Positions 9,401 through 19,099 of a stretch of DNA of 64,000 nucleotides are shown here, in pieces. The notes beneath the pieces are model-generated. The model did no database searches. It saw only the letters and a list, made by a program, of their open reading frames with translations, and was not told the DNA's origin. Within the stretch, counting starts at the first letter, position 1. Each line of letters begins with the position of its first letter. The DNA is from an uncultured Coriobacteriaceae bacterium. GTDB lineage: Bacteria > Actinomycetota > Coriobacteriia > Coriobacteriales > Atopobiaceae. The stretch covers positions 1-64,000 of the forward strand of contig CACZCK010000011.1 of NCBI GenBank assembly GCA_902779675.1, in the 5' to 3' direction. The translations under genes and the position numbers were made by a program.

Positions 9401-11846
9401 TATTGACACCGGCGTCTTTGAACGTCGACTCGAACGGTTGCCTCATAAGATTGAACTGGTTGAAGTAGTCGTCGAGTGTCGAATTCAAATCGTAGTCGAA
9501 CATATTCATCGTAACGCCGATTTCGGCGTTTGGCACAGTGCTGACAGTCGCTGGATGTGACCCTTCTGGTTTAGGTTGTATCGTTATGGTCTTTCCACCA
9601 ACAGTTATACTACCGGTTCTCGTAGCTTCGATTACCACGCCCTTTGAGTAGTTTCGACCGCTAATGTTATATCTATCTTCCCAAGATTTCTCTGTTGCAT
9701 TACCGTTCAAATTGTATGTAATGGAATACTGTGTCCAAAACAGATTGATTGTATCGCCCACATATATAGTATTGGGAAGTCCATTAACGGTATAATTCTC
9801 ACCATTGCTCGTGCTGCCAGTAACAATATACGTAGAGAACGAATCGGTTTCGAACTGGAGGCCAATCTCCCCACCGTCAATCACGGGTTTCTCGGATAGG
9901 TCAACAATCTCAGCCTTACCGTCATCCTGAACGTGCACCACGTCGATATCATTGAGGGCAATCTCTTCAGTCAGGCCGTATACCATGCCATTGTAGATGG
10001 CTACATAGTCGGCCGCATCCGCACCAGCGCCTTCGGCGTTGACTTCACCCAGCGCAGAATCCACTTCGGCAGCATCGGTTTTCTGATCGCTCGACTCCTC
10101 CTCATCCGAGAGGACCGAATCCTGTAGACGAATATCAACGAGCACTACGCTGCCTTCAGCAGGCTCTATCTCCCGCCCTTCATACACGATTGAAATGTCG
10201 AAGACAGCCGTCTGGTCCAGAAGACCGCGGTCATACTTCGCCTGGAGGGCCTTGTCGGCCTTTGTGCAGTTGTCTTCGTATGCGTTATCCGTTTCCGTGA
10301 TCTCGGTCACGCGCAGCTCCGCGCCGTCCGGAATCTGGGCGTCCTCCCCGTACGTCACGGTGATCTCGTAGGTGTCGCCCTTGTCACTGATGATCGTCTT
10401 CTTGATCTGGGCGTCCGTAACGTAGATGGTCAGCACGTCCCCGTTGGCCATGGTGATGGTCAGCGTCTCCTCGCTGTCGAACGGCTTCAGGCTGAGCAGG
10501 GCCCAGTCGCCCGGCTCGAAGCGCTTGGCGTCCATGGCGGCAATCTGCTCGTCGGTCACCTCGGCGGAGTACTGGGCCTCAAGGCCAAAGCGCTCGCGGA
10601 GCTCGCCAGCGGTGATGCTCTCGCCGACGTGCGCCACGGCAACCAAGTCGGTATTACTGAACTCGACGCTCTTGACCTCGCCCATGAAGAGGTCGGCTTC
10701 CTTGGCCTCGAAGACCCTCAGCCCGGCCAGCAGCTCGCGCAGGTTGATTGCGTCGCCGCCCTGCAGTGTCAGGTCGTACGTCTTTCCGTCCACGTCGTAG
10801 TGGAAGTCCACGGTGTAAGCCACGGCATAGACGCTGAACTGGCTGGCATCAAAAACGAGCTCGTCGGCCTCATCGGCCAGGTCACGCTTCTTGAGTTGCT
10901 TGGAGGTAAGGGGCTTGATGACCGAGCCCTCGATCTGGTAGGCGTCCTGACCGGCGCGCTCGGCACGTTCCTGTGCCTCGCGGTCGCTCTCCACGTGCAC
11001 CAGGAGCTGGTTGGTTCCCTCCGCAGCGATCTGCGGCGAGGTGAAGGTAACCGTGACCTTCTTCTGGGGCTCAACCTCGTTGCCGTCAGCGTCGCGGAAC
11101 GTGATGTCCACGGCCTGGACCTGCGCAATCTGCGCATCGGTCTTCTTGGCCACGGTCTCCTCGATGACGGCCTGCACCTCGGCGTTCTTCTTCTTGGCGA
11201 TGTCAACCCACTTGGCCTGCATCGTGGCCCCCTCGGGCAGGGCGCCTTCCGGGGCGTCCACGAAGACCTTAAGTACGAGCTTGTCGTCCTTGTCGGTAAA
11301 GCGATGCTCGAAGGTCTACTCGGGCATGGGGTCAGCGACTTCCGCCGTTTGGAAACAGCCAGGTCCGTGCTGGTGCTCCTCGACGACCTCCTCCTTGCCG
11401 CATGCGAGCGTACGCTTCACCTTGTAGCAAGCGTCGGAATGCACGTGGCCGGGAGTCTCCTCCTGGCCGCAGACAAGGTTGCCCTCCTCGTCGTAGCAGG
11501 AACCGTCGTGCGAATGACCAGCGGTCTCTTCCATGCCACACGCCAGCGAGCGCTCTTCGCGGTAGCAGGAGTCATCATGTACGTGGAGCTCAACCTCGGG
11601 CAGCTTGCACACGAGGTTACCCTTTGCGTCGTAGCAGTTTCCGTCATGGTGGTGGGCTACGGTGCCCGTCACGGGGCAGGACAGCACCTGCTCCTGGTGC
11701 GTAGCGGCACGGCCGTTGCGGCGCAATGCCATCGCAACGCCCGCGGCGACCAGCAGCGCGACGCACGCAAAGACGGCGATGATGCTGTGGCGGCGGCTCT
11801 TTGCGCGGTTGATCCGCTTAATGTGGCGCCTAGTCTGATTCTTCAT
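6426..11846 (-). pseudogene. Giant fibro-slime/Cna-B surface protein interrupted by an amber codon
   Basis: Second paralogue. The first segment (11316-11846, 176 residues) has the export segment and HxHx3Cx8C repeats, then hits TAG at 11316-11318. The frame continues unbroken to 6426, giving about 1806 codons in all. The paralogue at 12195-18614 has CAG at this place within the same MPEQTFEH context, so one C-to-T change made the stop. Fused numbering: fibro-slime (PA14-like) domain about 990-1095 (FEFNGDDDMWVFIDGK, MDIGGIHQP); SpaA/Cna-B domains near 1109, 1249, 1510 and 1624; LPAAGG near 1745, membrane helix and an Arg-rich tail. The start at 11846 follows GGGAGGT. Re-initiation at a GTG (11261) is possible but would lack an export signal. 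Probably a null allele, unless UAG is suppressed or the base is a sequencing error. Confidence 0.8.
11316..11318 (-). other. In-frame amber (TAG) stop, codon 177
   Basis: The plus strand reads CTA where the neighbouring paralogue reads CTG in otherwise matching sequence (GAAGGTCT-CTCGGGCATGGGG). Flanking codons stay in frame on both sides, so this is a point nonsense change and not a frameshift. Confidence 0.85.
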
Positions 11847-11990
11847 TCCCGGTACCTCCCAGCTGCGGCGGTGCGTTTGCCCGTGTTACCACAAGAGCTC
11901 GGTTACTTTGAGCAAGCCACGCTGTGCCGTATGTCCTGCGCCAAGCTGCGGTCCGTGTGCAGACGCGCAGTCGGGGCGAATGTATCCAAC

Positions 11991-12023
11991 CTTATTTTCC
12001 GTTATTTTATCGAGCGTTAACAC
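11991..12023 (-). promoter_or_regulatory. Conserved upstream element of the second surface gene
   Basis: On the minus strand: GTGTTAACGCTCG, then ATAAAATAACGGAAAATAAG. The ATAAAA...CGGAA core matches elements upstream of the fourth giant gene and the coiled-coil/lepB pair. Confidence 0.5.
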
Positions 12024-12089
12024 TTGATTGAAGACCGTTCACGCCAACCAGTCGACATTTGAGAATGGTTCGCGCTTAGGCCTAAGGAA

Positions 12090-12120
12090 AAGGGTCTCCC
12101 GACCTCGTCGGAAGACCCCT
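12090..12120 (-). terminator. Terminator of the third surface gene
   Basis: Hairpin with stems AGGGTCTCCCGAC and GTCGGAAGACCC around a short CTC loop, about 75 bases past the stop at 12195. It is homologous in sequence and position to the hairpin at 6313-6351. Confidence 0.65.
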
Positions 12121-12194
12121 TGCTCAGACTATCTGAAGGTCTTATCGCCTTTGGCTCCGTGGGTGTCACACGACCCTACGTAGCCCAGCTGTCC

Positions 12195-15100
12195 TTAGCG
12201 ACGCCCTTCCCTTCTGTGCGGACGACGACGGGACCTCGTACGCTGACCCGCCGAGCTCGAAGCAGTCGCAAAGCCAAACTCACGCCTGCGCTGCAGTATG
12301 TTGGTGAACACGACGGCGGAGATGGCCATGGCACCAAGGATGTTGGTGATGGCCGTGCCCAGGCCACCAGCAGCAGGCAGCTCAGCACCAGGCTCGTTGA
12401 CAACCGTGACCAGGGCAGTGTCCCCATCAAAATCAACCATGCCTTCGACATCCTCACCAACAAGGGTCTGATTCTGAATCGTAAAGGGAATGTCTCTTTG
12501 CGTAATGACATAGCCGTCCGGTGCCGACACCTCAACCAGCTGGTATTCTCCATCTGGTAGATTCGCGATGGTGCTCGCGGCATCTGTCGACGTGAACTGG
12601 CTGTTATCATCCAGGCCACTCACAGCCAGATACTTAAGCGTCTCCCCATCTTCGTTCTTCACAGACTTGATGTCCTGGAAGGTATCACCTTCTTTGATCT
12701 GAAGCGTGAAGACCGCTCCCGCAAGCCCTTCTCCATCCGCATCATTCTTCTGGATATGGATGTCGGTTGTTTTGGGCAGCTGCCTGTTCGTAATCGTCGT
12801 TCCCGAGATTACCGGAGCCGCATACCCTTCTAGCTGGGCGTTCGTCTCTTCCACATAGTAGGTATAGACGCCGTCCTCATCTGATCTGTATGCCAGACCA
12901 TCTAGGTGGAACTCATAGTTCTTTGTGCCGCTTGCCTGTGTGACCGTCAACGTCAGATCCGGATTGGTTCCAGATCCACCCTCAGCATGATAGACAGCCG
13001 TCCCACCCGAAGCATTCTCAACAGAGTCCTTTGAGACGTTGTAGACGAGAGAGAAGCTCGCGTCAGGATCACCGTCCTCCTTATTCCTCTTAACGGTAAA
13101 CTGAACATCCTGATCCCAGTCCATAGGATTGCCGTCCTGATCGACCCACAACTTGGTGAAATCATAGTCTGTCACCGTCTGCGTGTTTGTTATGCTGCCC
13201 GATGCCGGCGTATAGTCGAAGCTCATGAATCCATAGGCAAATTCCGAGTAAGCATTGGTATGCAGGAACTTGAGATAGATATCATCGCCCTGCATAAAGA
13301 CAGAGGCCGCTTTCTTATTACCGACGCCTACCGTCAGAGGTACTCCATACACATAATCGTATCCGAACGAATTGATGGAGCTGAACTCCTGAGAGTTCAT
13401 TCCCACGACAGCGTCAATAATCTTCTTCTGCTCCGCCTCCGTCGCAATCCTGGGCGTCCAGAGAACAAAGTCATGGCCATGGCCGATCACAATGAAGCCA
13501 AGGTCTGTATAGTGGCTGATGAATTGATTGGCTGTAGTCGCTGGCTCAACGACCGTGATCGGACTCTCCGCAGGCGTATACACGGCAGCCGTGTTCTCCG
13601 TCTGCTGGGTATAGCCCTCTGGCAGGACTTCCTCAATCGTATACTGAATCACCGTGCCGTCTTCCGCAAAGACGGGAAGGTTCGTAAACTCAAAGGGCCA
13701 CTCGTTCGAAGTGACATCACTGGCGCTGATTGCCTTGGTATCAACGATCTCCCCATTTGCCTTAAGATTGATAGTGACCGTCTGCGGACGCTTCCTGCCG
13801 TTATCATCCCAAGTCTTTATACCAACATAGGAAGTCTTCGGATCATATTTGTCTGAATATGCATTTGTCAGAGTCGTCGTCACAAGACTGCCGTCCGCTG
13901 AAGCCGATGTCTCTGTACTGGAAAGGAAGTATCCCGGGGGCAGGGTCTCTTCTGTCCAGCTATAGGTAATCTCATTGCCCTGACTATCGTACTTGGGAAG
14001 GTTGTCAATCGTGGCTTCCCAGTTGTTTCCTGCATCCAGAGTCACGCTATCTCCGTTGGACAGTGTGACCGTCAAGGAAGCCGGCTTTTCACCCTTGTTG
14101 GTGCCATGGTCCCAGATCTTTTTGACTTTGACAGACATGAGCTTTCTGTTAACGAACTCACCCGTGAAGTCTTCCTCACCGGTAGGCCCGACTTCCGAAG
14201 GCGAACTGCTGAAGCCTGCAGGGGTCTCCTCTGCGATGTAGTACTTATAGGTATAGGTGATCTTGGTCCCATCCGGCTGCTCGATGGTCTCCTGATAAGG
14301 GAACTTCCCCGCATCCGCCGTGCCTGCATAGAGGCCCGAGTCGAACTTGCCGGATGTTGCCCCATTCGAAAGCGTCAGAGTCTTCGCGAAGTCGTCATCA
14401 GGCTCGTCCACGTGGGGAATCTCATGCTCAACGATGGTGTTTTGGGGTGCCTGGCCCGCAGCTGAGAGGCTTGTAAAGGCGTTGTACTTCCCTCGCTGGT
14501 TCCAGTAGCTGTTATTGTTAAAGCCATCATAGAAGTAGACCGTGAGGGTCTGCCCTGCGGGTGGCATCGTAACCGTAAAGGAACCGGAATCATTCAGAGT
14601 GTGCTGCTCTCCATTCTGTCCGATTTTATAGTACCTATGGTTATTGTTGTAACCGTTATGCTGGTCGTCATAGTTATAGGTAATCGTTGCCGTGCTACCT
14701 TCTACAAAGCTGTAAATCCGATCGTCATATGTCCCATACTGGTTGTTCCCGTTGACGTATCCCAGCTTCAGCGTAGAGGTCTTTTGCGGTTCTCCCTCTT
14801 CCTTCTGAATCTCCGTCCAGGACTTTGTTCTGCGCAGCGTAAAGGTTGCCGAATAGCCACTTGCGTCCATGGGCTGGCCGTCCACATCCTCCCAAGCCTT
14901 GTTGACAGAGATGTCGATGACCGGCTTCTGGTTCGTAACCTGTACGCCATCCTTGCCAAGCTCGTCCAAATCACCCTTGTTCCAGACGGCGGTAAACGTC
15001 TTATCGCTGTTCTTCTGGAGCGTGACCTTGATGGTCTTGTCCTGGTTCAGTGCATATCCCTCCGGCGCAGAGATCTCTTTCAGGACATACTCTCCCACCG

Positions 15101-18100
15101 GTACATTTTTGAAGGAGACTTTTCCGTCCGCCTCCGTTGTCACATGCTGCATGTGCTTGACAGGAGTTCCGTTCTTGTTCTCCCACCAGAAAGCCTGCTC
15201 ATATCGTACTTGCGGGTTGCCCTGTTCGTCGTTGTAGCGAATGACTTCCCACAGCTCGTAGGTGACGCCATCCAGAGGCTCTTCCGTAACCTTGTCCAGC
15301 TTTTCAAACTCTATGTTCGTGTAGTGCGTAAGATTGAACTTGATCATATTGTTGGAATCGCAGCCACCGCGCTCGACGTAGAACATCTTCAGCGTATGCG
15401 TCTGGCCATCATCCAGATGCAGCTGGTTCCAGATAGCACTATTGCTGTTTACTTGCGTAGAGTCATGCGTGGTGCCATTTGCCGTATAGGACAGCGTAAC
15501 GTTCTTATTGGTAAAGTCGATCTTGCCTGAAACCGGCTGGTGGATTCCGCCGATGTCCATAACAAGCTTGTCATCGATGAAGACCCAGACATCATCATCT
15601 CCAGAGAATTCAAAGACGATGGGTTTGCCGTTTCGATCCACAACAGCCATACCGTCATTCTTGTTGGGTAGCTCAAATGACAGGTCAAACTCCATGCCAA
15701 AGTGATGATTCAGGTTCTTGTTCCAGTTAACAAACAGATCGTAGGAACTATTCCATTCATGATAGGGGAAGAATCCTATGGCCTTTCCGTTATCATATCC
15801 GCCTGCTGCTGAAGCATCACTGTTGGACCACTGATGGTAGGTGGTCGTATAGACTTCAAACTGCTTACTAGACGGATTCAGCCATGCATAGTTCTTGTTA
15901 CTGTCATAGTAATAATATCCGTCGGCGTCCTTTTGGAAGAGGCCGTCCACACCAGTGTATGCGGTTTTATCAGTCCCATTAGAAGGTGTGAACAGATAGG
16001 ATAGTGATTCCTCACCATCTTTCAGCATGGGGTATCCACCTGAAAGTGTATTCTGTACGATGTTCGTCGTTGCGCCTTCATTGTACTGGTTGTATGCCAG
16101 CTTCACTCCTGCAGGATTGTTCTGGTTGGCACCCCAAGTTCCGATTCCGCTGCCCCAGAATTTAAACACGTGACCACTGTTGATACCGTCAGAAATGTAG
16201 GTCCTCTGGTAAGGAAGGATTGAATTGCCGAACTGGTTGAAATGGCTATCCAAAGAATCATCCAGATCATAGTCGAACATGTTCATTGAAACGCCGATGG
16301 TGTCGTTGGCCAGCGTTGATACGGTAGCTGGATGACTTCCCGCCTGCCTGGGACGAACGGTGATCTGCTTGTTGCCAATCCAGAAAGTACCGGGATTCTC
16401 TATCCGCACCTCTCTGAAACGATTATCACCGTTCACGGGAGTATAGACGGAGGCAACACCGTTGTTGGTATTGACTGTCTGATTGCCTTCATCCCAGTTG
16501 TTTTCGTAATACAGGTATACGGTATCGCCCACATACATAGTGGTTGGGATGTTTCGCAGAAAGTATTGTTTTCCATCAGCTGTGTCGCCGTTAATGATGT
16601 AGTCAGAGAACGAATCCGTCGCGAAGGTCAGGACATAGCTATCCTCATCCGAATCTGTCGTGAGGTCGTCTATAACCGCAGCAGAACCGTCATCGGCCAG
16701 ATGCACGACGTCAAAACCGTTGCCTTCTTCTGTTCCAACCTCTGACTGGCCATCCTCCCCAACGATCTGACCATCTTCGACGATAGCCATACCGTTGTAG
16801 AAGACCGAATACGGCATTGCCTCAGAGGAATCTGCTCCATCCTCAGCAGCCTCATCCGTATCGGAAGAATCCTTTTCATCAAAGATGCTCTTAACCAGCC
16901 TGATCTCAACATCGACCATGCTGCCCTCCGCCGGCTCCACTTCTTCCCCGCTGGCCTCGATGCTGATGTCAAACATCACGGGGGCTGTTAAGCCAGTTTC
17001 CTTCTCCTCCTCCAGAGCCTCTTCCGCCTTTGAATAGATGCTTTCGTAATCATCATCTTCGGGAAGGATCTCCCTGACCTTCAGCTCCGCGCCTTCAGGA
17101 ATCTGGGCGTCCTCGCCGTACGTCACGGTGATCTCGTAGGTGTCACCCTTGTCGCTGATGACCGTCTTCTTCAGCTGGGCGTCGGTCACCTTGATCGTCA
17201 GCACGTCCCCGTTGGCCATGGTGATGGTCAGCGTCTCCTCGCTGTCGAACGGCTGCAGGCTGAGCAGGGCCCAGTCGCCCTTCTTGAACTGCTTGGCGTT
17301 CATGGCGGCAATCTGCTCGTCGGTCACCTCGGCGGAGTACTGGGCCTCAAGGCCAAAGCGCTCGCGGAGCTCGCCCGCGGTGATGTCCTCGCCGACCTGG
17401 GCGACGGCCACCAGGCTCGTGTCGCTGAACTCGACGCTCTTGACCTCATCCATGAAGTAGTCGGCGTCCTTGGCCTCAAAGACCTTCAGGCCAGCCAGCA
17501 GCTCGCGCAGGCTGACGGCGTCGCCGCCCTGCAGGGCCAGGTCGTAGGTCTTGCCGTCCACGCTGTAGTGGAAGTCCACGGTGTACACGATGGCGTACAC
17601 GCTGAACTGGTCGGAGTCGAAGACCAGCTGGTCGTCCCTGTCGGCCAGGTCGCGCTTCTTGAGCTGCTTGGCGGTGAGGGGCTTGACCACCTGTGCCTCG
17701 ATTTCGACTTCCTTCTTGCCCTGGGCCTCGCTGCGCTCGATGGCCTCCTTCTCGCTCTCCACGTGCACCAGCACGGGCTTGGTGTCGTCGCTGGCGAGCT
17801 TGCCCGACGTCAGCGTGACGGTAACCTTCTTGGCCGGCTCGACCTCGTTGCCGTCGGCGTCGCGGAAGGTGATGTCCACGGCCTGATACCCGTTAACCTT
17901 GCCGTCGGTCTTCTTGGCCACAGCCTCGTCGATGAGATCGGTGTCCAGCTTCTTCTGGGGGACCCATTCGACCTTCATGGTGGCGCCCTTGGGCAGCGCG
18001 CCCTCGGGTGCGTCCACGAAGACCTTCAGAACGAGCTTGTCGTTCTTGTCGGTAAAGTGATGCTCGAAGGTCTGCTCGGGCATGGGGTCATCGTCTGCCA

Positions 18101-18614
18101 CCTCGGTAGTCACCGTCTTGAAGCAGCCGGGACCGTGCTGGTGCTCCTCGGTGACCTCTTCCTTGCCGCAAACGAGCGTGCGCTCGACCTTATAGCAGGA
18201 GTCGCTGTGGGTATGGCCGGCAGTCTCCTCCAAGCCGCAGACCAGGTTGCCCTCCTCGTCGTAGCACGAATCGTCGTGCCAGTGAGCGGGCGCCTCCGCC
18301 TGGCCACACACCAGCGTGCGCTCCTCGCGGTAGCAAGAGTCATTGTGCACATGCCGCTCGACCTCGGGCAGCTTGCAGACGAGCTTGCCTTCTGCGTCGT
18401 AGCAGTTGTCATCATGGTGGTGCGCGACCGTCCCCGTCACGGGACAGGAGAGAACCTGCTCCTGCTTCGTAGCCGCGCGGCCGTTGAGGAGCAGTGCATG
18501 CACCACGCCCAGCACCACCAACGCAGCGAGAACCGAAAGCAGCGCAACGCGCTTGTGCTGATGCCGCTTGTTGCTGGCAATATGCCTGACGTGCTGCATG
18601 GTGGGACTCTTCAT
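12195..18614 (-). CDS. Giant fibro-slime/Cna-B surface protein (LPAAGG)
   Basis: 2139-residue wall-anchored surface protein. The ATG at 18614 is chosen because it follows GGGGAGGT and gives the MKSPT... start shared with the paralogues; an upstream in-frame start at 18704 would add 30 unrelated residues. Order: basic N-terminus, membrane/export segment about 23-43, HxHx3Cx8C repeats (four and a half units), conserved module, fibro-slime domain about 970-1045 (FEFSGDDDVWVFIDDK, MDIGGIHQPVSGKIDF), then SpaA/Cna-B domains beginning near 1100, 1231, 1493, 1595, 1815 and 1950. It ends LPAAGG near 2080, a hydrophobic helix and a long basic tail (RRREFGFATASSSAGQ...). The Cna-B domains suggest a rigid, isopeptide-stabilised stalk presenting the central domain. 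Binding target unknown. Confidence 0.9.
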   Translation of the reverse strand: MKSPTMQHVRHIASNKRHQHKRVALLSVLAALVVLGVVHALLLNGRAATKQEQVLSCPVTGTVAHHHDDNCYDAEGKLVCKLPEVERHVHNDSCYREERTLVCGQAEAPAHWHDDSCYDEEGNLVCGLEETAGHTHSDSCYKVERTLVCGKEEVTEEHQHGPGCFKTVTTEVADDDPMPEQTFEHHFTDKNDKLVLKVFVDAPEGALPKGATMKVEWVPQKKLDTDLIDEAVAKKTDGKVNGYQAVDITFRDADGNEVEPAKKVTVTLTSGKLASDDTKPVLVHVESEKEAIERSEAQGKKEVEIEAQVVKPLTAKQLKKRDLADRDDQLVFDSDQFSVYAIVYTVDFHYSVDGKTYDLALQGGDAVSLRELLAGLKVFEAKDADYFMDEVKSVEFSDTSLVAVAQVGEDITAGELRERFGLEAQYSAEVTDEQIAAMNAKQFKKGDWALLSLQPFDSEETLTITMANGDVLTIKVTDAQLKKTVISDKGDTYEITVTYGEDAQIPEGAELKVREILPEDDDYESIYSKAEEALEEEKETGLTAPVMFDISIEASGEEVEPAEGSMVDVEIRLVKSIFDEKDSSDTDEAAEDGADSSEAMPYSVFYNGMAIVEDGQIVGEDGQSEVGTEEGNGFDVVHLADDGSAAVIDDLTTDSDEDSYVLTFATDSFSDYIINGDTADGKQYFLRNIPTTMYVGDTVYLYYENNWDEGNQTVNTNNGVASVYTPVNGDNRFREVRIENPGTFWIGNKQITVRPRQAGSHPATVSTLANDTIGVSMNMFDYDLDDSLDSHFNQFGNSILPYQRTYISDGINSGHVFKFWGSGIGTWGANQNNPAGVKLAYNQYNEGATTNIVQNTLSGGYPMLKDGEESLSYLFTPSNGTDKTAYTGVDGLFQKDADGYYYYDSNKNYAWLNPSSKQFEVYTTTYHQWSNSDASAAGGYDNGKAIGFFPYHEWNSSYDLFVNWNKNLNHHFGMEFDLSFELPNKNDGMAVVDRNGKPIVFEFSGDDDVWVFIDDKLVMDIGGIHQPVSGKIDFTNKNVTLSYTANGTTHDSTQVNSNSAIWNQLHLDDGQTHTLKMFYVERGGCDSNNMIKFNLTHYTNIEFEKLDKVTEEPLDGVTYELWEVIRYNDEQGNPQVRYEQAFWWENKNGTPVKHMQHVTTEADGKVSFKNVPVGEYVLKEISAPEGYALNQDKTIKVTLQKNSDKTFTAVWNKGDLDELGKDGVQVTNQKPVIDISVNKAWEDVDGQPMDASGYSATFTLRRTKSWTEIQKEEGEPQKTSTLKLGYVNGNNQYGTYDDRIYSFVEGSTATITYNYDDQHNGYNNNHRYYKIGQNGEQHTLNDSGSFTVTMPPAGQTLTVYFYDGFNNNSYWNQRGKYNAFTSLSAAGQAPQNTIVEHEIPHVDEPDDDFAKTLTLSNGATSGKFDSGLYAGTADAGKFPYQETIEQPDGTKITYTYKYYIAEETPAGFSSSPSEVGPTGEEDFTGEFVNRKLMSVKVKKIWDHGTNKGEKPASLTVTLSNGDSVTLDAGNNWEATIDNLPKYDSQGNEITYSWTEETLPPGYFLSSTETSASADGSLVTTTLTNAYSDKYDPKTSYVGIKTWDDNGRKRPQTVTINLKANGEIVDTKAISASDVTSNEWPFEFTNLPVFAEDGTVIQYTIEEVLPEGYTQQTENTAAVYTPAESPITVVEPATTANQFISHYTDLGFIVIGHGHDFVLWTPRIATEAEQKKIIDAVVGMNSQEFSSINSFGYDYVYGVPLTVGVGNKKAASVFMQGDDIYLKFLHTNAYSEFAYGFMSFDYTPASGSITNTQTVTDYDFTKLWVDQDGNPMDWDQDVQFTVKRNKEDGDPDASFSLVYNVSKDSVENASGGTAVYHAEGGSGTNPDLTLTVTQASGTKNYEFHLDGLAYRSDEDGVYTYYVEETNAQLEGYAAPVISGTTITNRQLPKTTDIHIQKNDADGEGLAGAVFTLQIKEGDTFQDIKSVKNEDGETLKYLAVSGLDDNSQFTSTDAASTIANLPDGEYQLVEVSAPDGYVITQRDIPFTIQNQTLVGEDVEGMVDFDGDTALVTVVNEPGAELPAAGGLGTAITNILGAMAISAVVFTNILQRRREFGFATASSSAGQRTRSRRRPHRREGRR

Positions 18615-19024
18615 GAGTGGTACCTCCCCTTTGTGGCGGGGTCTTGGTCCGTGGATGCCAGGGAGTGCGCACCTACTCCCAAGCGAAACCAAGATCCTGC
18701 CCATCTGGCCTAGAATCCGACGCGCGCCACCTCACTCGACGCGCCTTGCGTTTAGACAGAAAACTTCCTTTATATTCATATACGTAAATTATAGGTACAT
18801 GGAGGTTGTGGGGTTGAGCCGTTCGTGCCCTTGTAACGACGTTCAGGCAGATTAAAGGTGCATGAAATGCCACATCTGGCAACACGGCTAGCGTGCCTAG
18901 ATGGAAATAGCCTGGCATTAATGGTTGTACTAAATCAACTCGTGCGCATGGTGGCTCTATCAGACTTGCACACGTCTCTATGGGTGATGTAGTTGACGCT
19001 GGTAGGGAGAGCTACACGCGCCTC
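18615..19024. other. Intergenic region before the third surface gene
   Basis: No supported gene lies here. It holds the ribosome binding site and upstream element (18764-18795) of the third surface gene and, near 18815, GTTCGTGCCCTTG, which resembles GTTCATGTCCTTG upstream of the fourth gene. The remaining roughly 190 bases show no structure I can name. Confidence 0.5.
18764..18795 (-). promoter_or_regulatory. Conserved upstream element of the third surface gene
   Basis: On the minus strand: CCTATAATTTACGTATATG, then ATATAAAGGAAG. It matches the element before the fourth gene (CCTATACTTTACGT, then ATAAAACGGAAG) in order and spacing. It lies about 150 bases from the ATG, so a long leader is expected if this is the promoter. 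Confidence 0.5.
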
Positions 19025-19087
19025 AAACGCAGACAGATGGGGCGAAAACAGCCTTTTGCGCCGTTTTCGCCCCTGTTGTCTGCGTTT
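19025..19087 (-). terminator. Very long nested hairpin after the fourth surface gene
   Basis: Outer stem AAACGCAGACA / TGTCTGCGTTT (11 bp), a 3x3 mismatch, then inner stem GGGGCGAAAAC / GTTTTCGCCCC (11 bp) around a 13-base loop. It begins 12 bases past the stop codon at 19100. It is much longer than the usual intrinsic terminators here. Confidence 0.7.
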
Positions 19088-19099
19088 TGCTTGTGCGCT

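Larger units (their letters stand above)
11847..12120 (-). repeat. Intergenic leader and terminator block, near-duplicate of 6077-6351
   Basis: The 348-base gap before the second surface gene has no gene. It carries the same ordered landmarks as the gap before the first (GCGGCGGTGCGTTTGC, GAGCAAGCCAC, GCTGCGGTCCGTGTG, GCGTTAACAC, CCAGTCGACATTTG) and ends with an equivalent terminator hairpin. Bases 12121-12194 hold nothing else I can identify. Confidence 0.75.

Noticed and set aside
11316..11318. UAG read as pyrrolysine in the second surface gene
   Set aside because: No pyrrolysine machinery is visible and the paralogue has Gln here; a mutation is simpler.
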